NCBI GenBank assembly: GCA_001953115.1
Contig: LSSL01001439.1
Location: 1-64,000 of the forward strand
Direction: 5' to 3'
Source: Smittium mucronatum
Lineage: Eukaryota; Kickxellomycota; Harpellomycetes; Harpellales; Legeriomycetaceae
DNA: 64,000 bases
The position numbers were made by a program, and so were the translations under genes. Position 1 is the stretch's first letter, and each line of letters starts with the position of its first letter. Of the stretch, positions 45,966-59,900 are shown piece after piece. A model generated the notes under the pieces. It had not been told where the DNA came from, did not search any database, and saw only the letters and a program-made list of their open reading frames with translations.

Positions 45966-48900
45966 TAGAACTTTATATTAACCTTAAAATAAATACCCTA
46001 CAAAAAATAAACAAATAAATAAAATAACAATGTCAGAAGAAATATGCATTTTGAGCGTGATTAAATAGCCCCAAAAAATTTTATAAATATATTGTTGGTA
46101 GCTATTATTAATTTAAGTTTTAAGTGTGAATTTTTTTTTTGTTGGAAACGTGTCCATAGATTTAAACTAGAATATGGGATGTAAGTTAAATTTTTATGGC
46201 AGTGTTCCTATTTTAAGTTTTTTATTAATAATTAATCATTTAGGATTATTAAGCTTAAACTTTTATAGCTTTAAACTAAATTTAATTAAAAGTTATTTGG
46301 ATTTAGCAAAAAACAATATCAAAAAAAATGATAAATCTCAAAAAATTAATGTTATTTATTTATTTTTTTTAGTTTTCATAGAAAAAAATTTTTTTTTTTT
46401 TTTCACTAATTTATATAATCTTTATTTAAATAGGCTTTTTTATTTTTTATAAATAAAAATGGATCAAATATAGAGAAAAAATTTTCTTTTAAACATAGTT
46501 TTTTAAGTTTTTTAGTTTGATTATAAGAAATAAAACAAGAATATTAATATGGCGACAAGGATTAAATTATTATTTATTTTTTCGACTAAAAAAAAGTGTT
46601 ATAATTTACATATATATTCGAATTAGGATAAAAAGATAATTGAAGATTTTTTCCGGGCTGTATTTCCGATTTTCGTTATCGATTCAAAAATAAATATTCT
46701 CGGGGGGTTTATAAATTTTTATAAAATTTTTAAATTCAGATATTATCAAATAATTTTTTTTGGAATTTTAGAAATGTGAATAAACTTTGGGCTTAACTAA
46801 ACTAATTTTCATCTGTTTCTTTTTATATCAATTTTTAAATAAAAAGAGTAATATGATTAAAAATAAAGTAGATTCTTATTATTAATCAAATACTGAATAT
46901 TTTTCAAAATAAAGTTTAAAAAATTTATGGAAAAAATAAACATTAGTCTCAAAAATCCAAACACCCAAATAATATATTTTTATAATTTTATTAGATTTTT
47001 AAAAGAAATATTTTTAAATAAATTTTTAAATATTACAAATATTTAAAGACATTTTTATATGATTCCAAGAAATCAAAATTTTTAAATTAATTTTTTGATA
47101 GTTTTAAGGGACTAAATATTAGCTTTTATAATTCCAATTTAATAAAAATAAGTCAAACGTTTCTGTTTATTTTAAATTTTTAATTATTAAAAATAAATAC
47201 AATAATAATCTGGAATTAAAAATCAAAGATAAATATAGAACTAACTATAAGTTAAACCATCATACTTTTATCTGATATTTTTTCTTTAATCTAAACAAAA
47301 TTTTTTATATAAAATCAAGATATTTCTTCAAAATATGAGCCTCACTAATTTAAATATGCTTAAAACAGGTTTTAAATAATAAAAATCACTAAAATTTAGG
47401 CTAAAAAATCAACTAACTCTTCTGTTTAATGGTAATCATTTAAATCTTAAATTATATAATTACTAAAGAGTAATAAAACTTCGCACTAAAAGTGATAATA
47501 TAAATATAAATATAAACATAAACTTTTATTAATATTTTAAAACTTATTTTGTCATAATACGATTTAAAAATTAAAAATTATTTATCCTGATATGATTTTC
47601 AGAGTAAGGTGTTTTTGTGATTTAGGATATATTAAAGTTTTATAATGCAATTTATTAAATATACAGTACTAGTATACTCGAAGGTATTTCTATTAGAAAA
47701 TACAATAATAAGCCTTTCTATGTTTCAAATGGGATTTAATTCATCTACTATCTATTTTAACACAATTAAAGCCGAAAAAATCGCAATTTTTTTAAAAATT
47801 AAACTAAGTTTCATTACCAAAAACTGGGCACTTTAGGAGTAGTGTGATAAGATAAAATATCCCAAAAAATATCCTCGAGGCAATAAATGCGGAAAAACTA
47901 TAAGTAAAAAATCCAATTATCATAATGCTCTTATTAAATATATCATTAAGTTTAGATATCCTCTTCTTGCACCACCTTTAAAACACCTCAAATTTTATCT
48001 AAGCTTAAAATTTTAATCATCTATGCAACTCAAAATTAAAAATAACGTTGGAAAACTCAAATCAATTTTGGAGAAAGTACCTAGAAAATGACACATAAAT
48101 TACATGATATTTTCCTGATAGTTGTTTTAATCCATTTTTGAATTGTTATAGTCTTTTTAAGAGAACGTATATGATTTATAATACTATATCTAAGTATCAG
48201 AGTCCTGGTAATTATCCACTTTGGAAATTTCTGGTGCATAAATATTGAATTCTTTACTGTAATTTTTATAATGATCAAAAAAATATTTATAAAAATAGAA
48301 ATATAAGCTAATGATAGCGAAATTAAGAAAAAATAATATGAAAACACTATGAAAAAATTGAAATATGAGTTTTCACAAATAATATAAAAACATCAAAAAT
48401 AGCCCAAAAAAAGAAAGTTAGAATCGAAATTAAGTAAACCTCTTTTAAAAAAACAGAACAATTTAAAGATTGATTGATTGAACAAAAAATAAGATTAATA
48501 GATGAAGTTAAATTTTTCAAAATAAATATAATTTAAAAGAATAAAACAAAATATGAAATAAATTTCTATTAAACTAAATGAAGTTAATTTAAAAATTATT
48601 ACGAGTGTTAAGAATGCCAAGAAAATTAAAAATACTTAGCTACATTTAGACAAAATATATTCTTCCAAAAAACTTACTAGAAATACGAAAATTCTTTTTG
48701 GGATCATTTTATTTGATTTTTATCTGAAAGAACCCATTTTTTCACGTACTCAAAAAAAAACTTTCTAAAATTGGTTTTTTTATAAAAAAACGGAAAGTTT
48801 TGTAAATTTTTTAAGGGTTCCGGACCATAAAAAAATTTGGAACAACTTACTCTAGACTTTGATATACAAATTTAAGCAGCATAATTCTTCAAATTTTTCA

Positions 48901-51900
48901 TGAAATACATGTTTTTATATGCACTATATGATTTCTTGAATTTTTTTAAAAAAATTGTAACTATGTTTACAGAAAAAGATTGGTTTTTTAAATGAAAGGT
49001 TTTTTATTTTCTCTTTTTATTATAAATTTTATTATTTTATGTTAAATTGAATTTATAATTGAAATTTTTATATAAAAAAAAATAGTGCTCAAATCTATTT
49101 TTATTTACAATTTCTTTAAGTTCGAAAATATATATACAGATAATAAATTAAAAAGATAAAAAATTATTTTTTTTCAAAAAAACACTGAGTTTTGACAATA
49201 GTGCTAAAAAAAATTAAATTTTTATCTTAGAAAAATCAGTATCAAGTCATATTAAGAAAATTTTCAGAATAAATTTAAAAAAACTTTGGAATGGTCAGTA
49301 AATCATCAATAAATTTATTTATAGGTTTCAATAATAAAAAATCTTAAAATTAACTTAATAATAAAACAATTCTCTTTCCCCTATTATTTAATCGTCTTTA
49401 AACTGTCATATTTACGCAAAAAATGTTTTTAGTACCAATAGATATTTTTAAAACAAGTAATTTTTAATTTTTAGATTTATATCTAAAAAAATCCTTATAT
49501 CACAAATAAAAAGAGTAAAACCTTCGATCATCTCCTAAATACTAATAATCAGTGAATTTAAATTTTATTTTTTAACAAAAGTCATTTTTTAATTAAATTT
49601 GGGTTTTAAATGTTTTTATGTATATAATGTTTACCATGATACTTATTTTATCTAATTATTTGATATTTTAGCTATAAAATAATATTAAATTGATATAAAA
49701 AACTTTTAATATTAAATAGCTGTAACTGAAACGTTGGATTAGAGCAAGTTTAATAATTTTACAAGATTATTTACTCGAAAAATACTTTTCTTAAATTTTA
49801 AAAGATTTTTTTATCTTTAAAATAATTTAGATATTTATATTTTAAGAAAAGAATCATTTTTTCTTTATTGCATAACTTATTCGATTCATTTGCTATATTC
49901 AAAAATAAAATAAAAATAATCATCCCATACTAAGCATATATTAATCAAATCTTGAGTATAGCTTTTGGTCAAAACACTTTTTAATAAAATGAAACTGATT
50001 TCACAAAAAAAATAATTTTACATCTTCTTATAATACCCTATTTTTTTAATAACAAAAAAAAAAAAATAATTTAAATAGTTTCAGTGTTTTCTAGATTTTT
50101 TCCTGCAATATTTACGAAAGCAAAACTACATATGTTGTCTCTATTTTTTGTAATATAATCTTTAATTATATATACCAATGGAAATATAAACCCCCATTTG
50201 CTCTTGCTGAAATAAATATAATTAATTTTTTTGAGTTTATTGCTGATTCTATAATATAATTATTTTGGTTTTATGAAAATTGTATTGATTTAAATTTATA
50301 ATTTATTTCATTTAATTTTGAAATTAATCTCTCCATTGATAAAAAATTAACTTGAACTGGAAAATCTTTTTCTTTTGAAACCAACTTCGTCTGTTATAAA
50401 ATTTGATTATTATTATTTTTTAAATAAAACTCCTAATTGTAAATATTTTCTATTTAAGTTTATTTTATAAAAGTAAAATAGATGATAATTGATGTTTATA
50501 ATGGGACTATTAAATAAAATCTGACACTTCAAACTGGATCCATGACTAAATTTAGAGTTATTATATATCTTATACAATAAAAAAACATATTTTTTTTATA
50601 TTTAACTTTTTTTTTTTGGATCAGTTTAGTGGCATGGCTAAAAACTACCCACTAAATTTATTTTGAAGTATAAATCTCAATATAATCATCATTTCGATTA
50701 GCTCCAATCTAGTTGTCGGTAATTCTGTTAGATATTTAGCTCTATTGCTGTTCCAAAATCTTAATTCCGCTATGATTTATAATTTTTTGATTTTCCACTA
50801 ATTTTTGATAGATTATCGTGTATTTATCATTATTTTAGATACTGGGTTATTTTTCGTGCTTTTATTTTTTCTTTCTATTATTTATTTGAAAATCATTCAT
50901 ATTTGAAAAATATTTTTTTATTATGTAGATCCTCGTAAAAAATTTAAATATTATTTATTCTTCTATGGAGAAAAAACATTTTATATTATATTTTATTGTT
51001 TTATTATTATATTATTAAATTATTAAATTATTATTTTACTTATTTTCAAGTAAATAAATCTCCATGATAAACTATTTATATGTAATGGTGTACTTTTCAT
51101 TTATTAACAGTCTACTTAATTTATACCAATTTATCTTGAAAATGAATTCACTTGCTCTTTTTTTTTATTATTTGGATTAATATTCTCTTAAATTTGATCA
51201 AATAAACTTTATTTTCTAATTTTTTATCATATAATTATATTGAATTTGTTTCAAGCGTAAGATATTCATTGAAAAACCAATAAATTGTACTTTAATTAAT
51301 AAAATCTATTTTTTCATTTTCTACTCTGAAATATTTATTTATTTTTTAAATCGATAGTTCTCCTTAGTTAGTACCACTTTTTAGTTTACTTTTTAAAAAA
51401 ATACTCAAAAATAATTAAATTATTTTTTAAAAATTCAAAATTTATATTTTTCATTCGTATATTAACCATTTCAGAAATTTCTGTAATATTTAAAATGCAA
51501 ATAAAATAAGGTATAGAAGTTTTGGTTTTATTTTATCATCGATTATTGTTAATGTTTTTTCATTTGGTTTTTTAGTTACCCTGAGAAAACTTCATTGTTT
51601 AAATTGTTTTTGGAATATTTTTTTTGCATTTTATTGGGAAAAAATTAATTTAATAGTTTAAAGTCATTGGATTAATCATTTTTATCCACTAATAAAGTAC
51701 CGATTCGCTTCAGTTTTCAGTATGTAACAAAAATAGGCCACAAAGAATTTTTTTTAAGGTTAGAAGTTATTACTTAATTCTGGAATTCTTTATATTTTTT
51801 AAAAAAAATTATATGATTTTTTCAGTCTTTTTAATAAAGCTATTATCAAATGATATTATATCTGAATTATTCATAATTTTAATTTTAGAAAACTGTTTTT

Positions 51901-53120
51901 ATTGTAACCTTTTATTTTAAGAATAAGCTACTATTTTTAAACAAATAGTATTTAATACGATTCAATTTGATATTTTTTATTTTTATTTATTTGTTAAATT
52001 TTAACATTTTTGTTGAAGATTACTTCCAGCTATTTACTAATACCATTTTATTTAATCATATTTAAATCATCTTCTGTAAATAAATATGTATAAATTCGAA
52101 CTAAAAGGTTTTTACCTTGGTTTATATCTCCATTTGATGCAATTAATCAATGGTTTGTATTTTTTTAAAATATTTATATATATCAATTATTCCAAATCTC
52201 TGTTGTAATTCTAATTGAATAGGAAAATGATTTTAGCTTCTTCAATATAAAAAATTCGTATATATTTTAGTTTCAATATTAACAAAAATCAGTTGGATAA
52301 TTCTTTATGTAATATAAAATAAATTTGATTGGCTTGATTTAATCCTCTAGTAATATAGACTATGTTGATATTTCAAAGCTTAATTTTTCTTATGTGTAAT
52401 AATTTTCATATATTGAATTAAATTTTCCAATAAATTCATTTCTACAACAAAACTTAACCATGCATAGTTTTAGGTATTTACAGAGGGCTGAATATAATCA
52501 TTTTTGTTGATCCAATTGAATAACTAATTCTTTAAATTTTATTTGACCATTTTTTTATGTCTATAGTTAAAAATCCATGAAATTATTATTATCAAGTATT
52601 TCTCTGTTTTTAACTGATTCCGACGATGTGGTATCGATAATATTACCTAATTTTAAATTTTAGCTATTTTTCGGAACTTCTATTAAAAAAATCCATCGAA
52701 GTTAGATATAATATTTGTTATCCAGTTTTTTTTATTCATAATATTATGGAAAGTATCGTAATTAAATATTTTGAGTCAATTAATTTATAGAAAAAAACTT
52801 ATATTTGTGAAATTTTTAATTTATTGAACTAAAAATAAACACTTACAGCTTAAACTTTGTATAGATTTCTAAATGGATAAATAAAATACTTTTTTGTTAT
52901 TTTGAATCTATTTTGGAAAAAAATAGTTAGAAAATTAAAAAAATAATATCATTAAAACTCGAATTTTTTTCGATTTATAATTAAAATTTAATAAAACACT
53001 GATATAAACGATTAATATGGCATAACCGGTATTATTTTCTAAATTTTTTTTTTTATGATTTAAAAATAGGAAATTACAACTTTAATTAAATTCAAGCCAA
53101 TAAAGATAAAATAATAAACT

Positions 53121-53148
53121 GAAATATTAATATTAATATTAATATTTC
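53121..53148. repeat. 28-bp perfect palindrome
   Basis: GAAATATTAATATT is followed immediately by its exact inverse complement, with an ATTAAT-type core repeat. It has cruciform potential; no function is evident. Confidence 0.7.
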
Positions 53149-53951
53149 TGATTTTTTTCAATAATAAAATTATGATCTTAATTTCAATTTTGGACACAAA
53201 ATCTTAATACATACCTTATTTTTATATAATTGAAAATCAGTATGAATGTATATTTTTAATACAGAAGTGTCTGCTCTCAAAGAAATTAGGTAGTGTATTC
53301 AAAATAAAATTACATTTAATTAATGAAGATAGGTTTTTTTTTCTAACATATTTAATTAAATAGATAATATTAACAAAAAATGCGCAAATTTTGTGTATAC
53401 AAGTTTAAAGAGAGTTATCCAGTATAAATTTTACCTTAGCTTATATAAAGTACTATATTTTATTTTTTAATAAGGATATTATGATTAATTTTGCCTAATT
53501 TTAGTCAAATTAACTCTTTAACGCTGTTATATTTTCATAAAAAAATTGATTATAGAACAAGTAAGTAATTTTATATATTATAAATCTTCGTTAGTTTCTA
53601 ATCACTTCTAATATGTATTTGTCATATTCGAAAGCTTAAATAGCCACTTTTTTACATTATTAACCAGTTATTAACTTCATAGATCTATATTAAATTAATT
53701 TGAACTCTTTATTTTAATTTATTGTGAATTAAAAAAATCGTCACTTAATTTGATATAATCGATTAAATTACTCAGTTAGAACATTAAATCCTTTAAACAT
53801 CCCTCAAAAAAATAATTACTATATTTTATGCCAATTTTATCATCATATTCAATAAGGAAGCATTTTTTACTATTAATTTATCTGCTATACTTTCATCACT
53901 ACAGATTTTTCCTAAATTTGGAAATAAAATATCGCAATTTTTTTGTGTAAC

Positions 53952-53996
53952 CCATAAAAACCCCCAAATTGGTCAGAAGATTTGGTTTGGGGGTTT
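53952..53996. repeat. Hairpin with a CCCCC/GGGGG stem
   Basis: ATAAAAACCCCCAAA and TTTGGGGGTTTTAT are separated by about 16 nt and form a long stem with a five-G:C core, unusual in this AT desert. No open frame or known RNA is associated. Confidence 0.6.
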
Positions 53997-56900
53997 TATT
54001 TAATAAACGGCAAATTTTTTCTTTTTTTATTGGACCTTTTAGCAATTTTTTTTCAATATAGGGTAGTCGGGTTTTTAAATTATGAAATAAAATGACCTTT
54101 GACCTTGATTATAGGCATTAGTGAAGATATGCTAATGTTATTTGGTTTCAAAAAATCAATTTGCTTTTTTTTTTTTGAATAGTACTCCTATTTTTTATTA
54201 TGATAAATAAACTTGAAGTCTCTCTTTTTTTTGTGATAAAAAAAATTTAATTTTATAATAAATTCCCTTTAAAAAAAGATAAAAAAAATCATTTAATTTT
54301 CCCTGTTATAAGACCATGATGATTTAGAACGTAATATTAACTCAATAATCATGCTTTTTTAAATGTATTAAATGGGTTTTTTGTTAAATTGAATTTTTTT
54401 ATTTAATCCAATTTTCTATTTTTATAACTTCTTTTATTTGAGTTATGCTATAAATTTCGGTTATTTTGTCCTATAAAGACTTTTGGTTAAAAAATTTAAA
54501 TTTAATTTAGCTCATGCTATGTTATTTCATAATTTTTTTAAATTTCACCTATTTTTCTGGATGCTCAATTTAATTTTAGTATTTTTTTTTCATAATTAAT
54601 CCTATTTTATTTACATACTCATGGTTTCCAATATTTGAAATTTTTATCATTAATTTGCAGTAATTTGGATATTTTTTTTCTTGTTCTTTGCTTATCCTCC
54701 AAATTTTAAAGATTTTTAGTCAATATTGTCTAAATAATTGTCATAATTTTTTTGTATATTGCGGGTTTTTATACTGAGACTAGAATGTGTATTATTTTTT
54801 ATGCATTTTTTCGATCCTATTTTTCGTAGGTGTATTATGTTGTCTGAATTTTTATAATTATACTCACTTTTATCTAATTCATCTTATTTATAATATAAAA
54901 AAAATCCAAATACTGGAAGTCGCCACCGGCGAACATCCAAACTATTAGCTATTTTTAACCAAATTTTAAAATCAAAATAGAATAATTTTTCCCGAATTTT
55001 TTAGACGATAAATTATATCCTTTTATTTAGACCTCAGTGTAGTTAAATTTTTAATCCTTGTATTCGATTTTATTCGATTTCCAGTAAAGTACTATAAATT
55101 TTTATTCATCCGTTAAAGATAGCTTGGTTACTTATTGTAATAAATTTTACATTTTTTATTAGGTTAAAAGATAATTTTGGCCGTACTGGTTGGTCACTTC
55201 AGTTTCTGAACCAATTCTTACAATTTTGTCTTATAATTATTTTTTGGTAGGAAATTATGCCTTTTTTTCTCTTCTGCATTTAATATTTTAAAAATTGAGC
55301 GATTTTTTTTAATTTAAAAGATCATTTAAATTCTGGTTAGTTATTATCGTAATTGATTTGTTATTTTAATTTTTTATAGCTTATATTATTTTGTTTTTTA
55401 TTTTAAGATACCGGATTAGTAAAACTCAAATTTGCACAATTAGAAACAAAAAATGGCATTAAAAATGTTTCTGTAGAAATTTCTTGAAAACTTATGATCC
55501 TTTCCACTGCCCCCTGAACTATTAGATATCATTATTAATTCCCGATTTTTATCTTTTATCAACTTTTCTTCCACTATCTTTAATTTGGATTTAATTTAAA
55601 CAATTATTTTTTTTTAGATATACTCAACTAACCCATTAATATTTTTTTATTAACAGAACTTATTTCTTTATGACTTTAATTTTGATTATAAATATTTTTT
55701 TCTACTATCAGTACAGATGGCGTTATTTTTACTAGGTTTAAAACCTAAATATCTTAAAATATAGCTAGAATAGATGCATATGATAAAATTTTGGGGAAAT
55801 TAGAGGTTTTTATAATCTCTTTGTCAGGTATTACTATCTTTTCAAGACATATTCATATATCATCTTCAGAATTTTCAATAATTTTAATTAAATAAAAGAT
55901 ATGCTATAGTTTTTAGGTTTTCTTGTACATATTTTTGAATAGATAGTTCTTTTTTTAGTATAGTTGATAAATTGCTTATCTATAATACTTTTAAAATCAC
56001 CTTTTTTCGTAATATGTGAAAATAGGTCTCATTCGTAAAATATTTCAGATACAATTTTGCCAAAATTTCAACCTGGCTTTGAATTTTACTAACTTTATCT
56101 CTAGATGTTCTTCTAGATAATAAAAGCAGTTTTTTATATTAAAATTTTTTAGTGGCTTTCTATTTATATAATTTATGTCCATAAAATTTCCATGATTTGA
56201 AATTTGTGAATCAATAAACATGGTAATCTATTTATTAGCTATATTTATATAGTTCCTGATTCTAATTGTGATAAAAGAAATCTACATTTTAATTACCCTT
56301 ATTATTAAAATACTGACTCGCTTATTATTGTTTATTTTTCTTAGAAACGTTCTATTTAAACCTCACTATCGAAAATGAAGTTTTTTTTGGTTTTGATTTT
56401 ATAAAGCTGAATTCCTAATTTCTATATTCTAGAGCATTCTCAAGGTAGCTTCTTCTACGCTTTTTATTGAGCTAACTTTTCAGAAAACTGTGAAATTTCC
56501 ACCTTAATAAAAAAAAACTATATCAGGCTAGATCATCCCTATTTATAAATTGCTTGACTGAAACTATTTATTTTTCATAATTAACATTTTTCGCGATCTT
56601 TTTTTTGGAATATTAGGTAAAGCTCCCATCTGAAATATACACGTATTTATCATAATTTTACCTCGGATTAATTGAGTTTTTAGTTTTTATAATTAATATG
56701 TGTTTTTTAAAGGGGCTTTATTTGATTTTTTTAAAAAAATAGAAATCTTAGAGCGAGAAAAAAATAATAATTGAAATATGATTTTAATTTTATTTGAAAT
56801 TAAAATTTCTCAGAATTAATAATGAAATAATCCATAAATAACATGCTATATGATTTTATATCAAAGTTTTTCTTCGAATAACTAAAAGCTATAAACTAAA

Positions 56901-59900
56901 AATGTAATACCTTTTTATAATATTTGAGAATCTAATTGAAATTTTTATTTCATATTTATATTTTTCAAAAAAAAAATACTCCTGTAATATATGTAATATT
57001 TATTTATCTTTCGGTTTATCAAAATTATGTAGGATACATATCAAACTGGAATTAAAAGAAATTTTACCATCCATTTTTTTGCTTTTATTTATTTTTATAT
57101 TGATTAAAAGAATATTAAATTTTTTAAAATTAGTTTAATGATTTAAATGTATTCTTTTTTGTCAAAATTTTTTTTTAAAAAGAGCTAATTTTAATTAAAT
57201 ATCTTATTTTAATAATAAAAGTGTTGATTTATAGTGGATTTATTTTGTATTTTCTAAAATAATGAATCCATTTGATTTAAAATTTAATTTACTAGACGAA
57301 TTTAATTATTCATTTGATTAGAAAAAAATTTCCCCTTTATTTCTTTATTGGATCAAATAATTCATTTTTTTAAAACTCCCAATATACTTCGATGGTAATA
57401 TTCTAGTAATTTTTTTAAAATAATGTTCCGAAAAAATAAATCATTAATATTTTGATAATTCTATCTCTCTGAATATTTTATTTTGACTTTCCTGATAAAT
57501 TGTATTGAGATATTTTTTGTAATTAAACTTCTAAATTTTAATCGAATTCATGAAAATTTCAATATCGTTAATGAGTGACAGGAAGTTTGAAATGGCAAAT
57601 AACAAATGAAATGAAAGAAATTGAGTAATATTAGAAAAAAATCATGAAATTATATCCAAAAAATTTTTTTTAGGGGTTTCAAACTGAGAACAAATTATTA
57701 ACAGATAAAAAGCAAATATGATTTTTAAATCTTTTTTTTTAATACCCGAACCATAATTCCTTTTCAAATATAATCCTAGTGAATACTTAGATAATTCAGT
57801 TATTAGTTAAAATGATGTAATAATGGATATTTTTTGGGCTAATAAAACCCAAAAATTAGAATTGGATAAATTTCTCGAATTTTATTTTAAAAGTGGTTTT
57901 TTCGAAAAAAGATTGATAATATTTAGCTTAATTACGGAAACTCTAAAAAAATACTCATATTTTGATTCAGTAAAAAAATTCATGTTGCTTATTAACTGTA
58001 TATTATCTCTTAACTAAGATTGACTAAAATAAAGATTAGCTGAAATTGCTCTAAAATAATGCGATCTATAAAACTGAAATTTATTGATTATTATAAATTA
58101 GCAAACCAGAATTCAATAATAAAACTCGTAAAATGTTAGTATGAATTGGAATATCTTTAATATTCTATGAAATTTGCATAGAATAAAAAAAAGGAAAAAA
58201 AATTATTTTGGTATTGATTTATATAATAATGGTAACATTTATTTATGGGTATTTTTTTTAAATTTCATATTAAAAATTCAATTAAGTAGAATGAAAATTT
58301 TTATTAATCTTATTAATCTCAAAACAAATTCAGTGAATCTAAAACTGGTTAAATATTTTTTTTCGCAATAAATTTATTAAATAATTCGAGCCTTATTGTG
58401 TATAATAATAATAATGTAAATATTTATTTTTAAAAAAACCCCTAAATTGGTTGATTTATTTTATTATTGTGAATTTTATTAAATAAAAGTAGATAAATAT
58501 AATATATATTTTTTTAACTGGATTCATCATTGGGTAATGAAGTTATAGTAAAAACTTTTTGGGCATATGCACGTAATACTGTTTTAAAGTTTTTTTAAAA
58601 AAGAATATAAAAAACGCAAATCTGAAAAAAAATGGGGCGAAAAATTAGTATTTTTTAACCACCAATGATATTTTCCCGATATATTTGATATAAAAAAACT
58701 TTTTCATGATTTTGTTTTAATTTTTTTATCTTAAATGATTAAAATAATAATAATAAAGCCTTGAATTTTTCCCCAAAGAACTTTTATAAGACAAAAAAGG
58801 GTTTTAATAGAAAAAAATCTAAATCCATTTATTAATAAATAAACTCAAAAGCTGAATATATTATTAGAATAAAATTTACACTCAAATCCCTGAAATTTAT
58901 CAAAGTTAATCCTTTTAAAAAAAATTTGTATTATAATAATTAAAAATTGTCAAACTGATTAAATTTTTATAGTTTAGGCTGAATCAATTTTTAAATACAA
59001 TAAAGCTAATAAAAACAGTATCTGAAGTTTATGAATATGGGATGTTAATACTATAATAATTTAATTCAATTTGAATAACTATGTAAATATATAGCTTCAA
59101 AAAAAATACAAACTATGAGCCAAACAGTTTTATTTGTAGAAAAAAAACTAATTGGTGGGGGTGTGAGGCTGCTCAATAGAAAAAAAAAAAAAATCGCTCA
59201 ATCCATAATATTTATTAAATTTATGAGGCCATAAATATTATAATAATTATATTTTCAGGTATCTGTGATTTATTTAGGAGTAATTTAAACTATAAAGAAA
59301 AAGCGATAAAACTTACAAAAAACTTTTTGTAAGCTGCTAAATTAGGAAAAAAGAATGTGTTTTTTGGCACAATAATGGATTGCTGGGGTATTCGGAAACC
59401 AATTATTTCAATTAATGGAATTTTTTTATTCAAAGAAAAAATCATAAAATAATTTTTATATTGAAATAGTGGCAGATTAATTTTATAAAAAATATAAAAA
59501 GTCAAAAAATATTTATGATCTATGAGAAATTTCGATCCTTTTAGAAAAAAATATAATGATAAATTTTTGGTATGTTAAATAGAAAATTGACGATTAAAAA
59601 TATAATTCATAAAATAAAATGCTCAAAAAAATAGCACGCTAATTCTTTTTCTTGTATATCTTTGAAATTTTGCATTTTTTTAAATAAAAAATAAACATCA
59701 AAATTTTTTAATCTTTTTGGGGTTTTTAAAGAAGAAAAAATTACATAAATTTTGATTTAATATAAATGGTGTATTTTTATTCATTATTAGTCGGAGAATA
59801 TTTAAAAATAACATGGTGAGAATTTTTCATATAATTTTAAAATTAAAATACAGTAAAAATAAGGTGAATTTCCATTAATGAGAATATATGGGTCTTTCTG

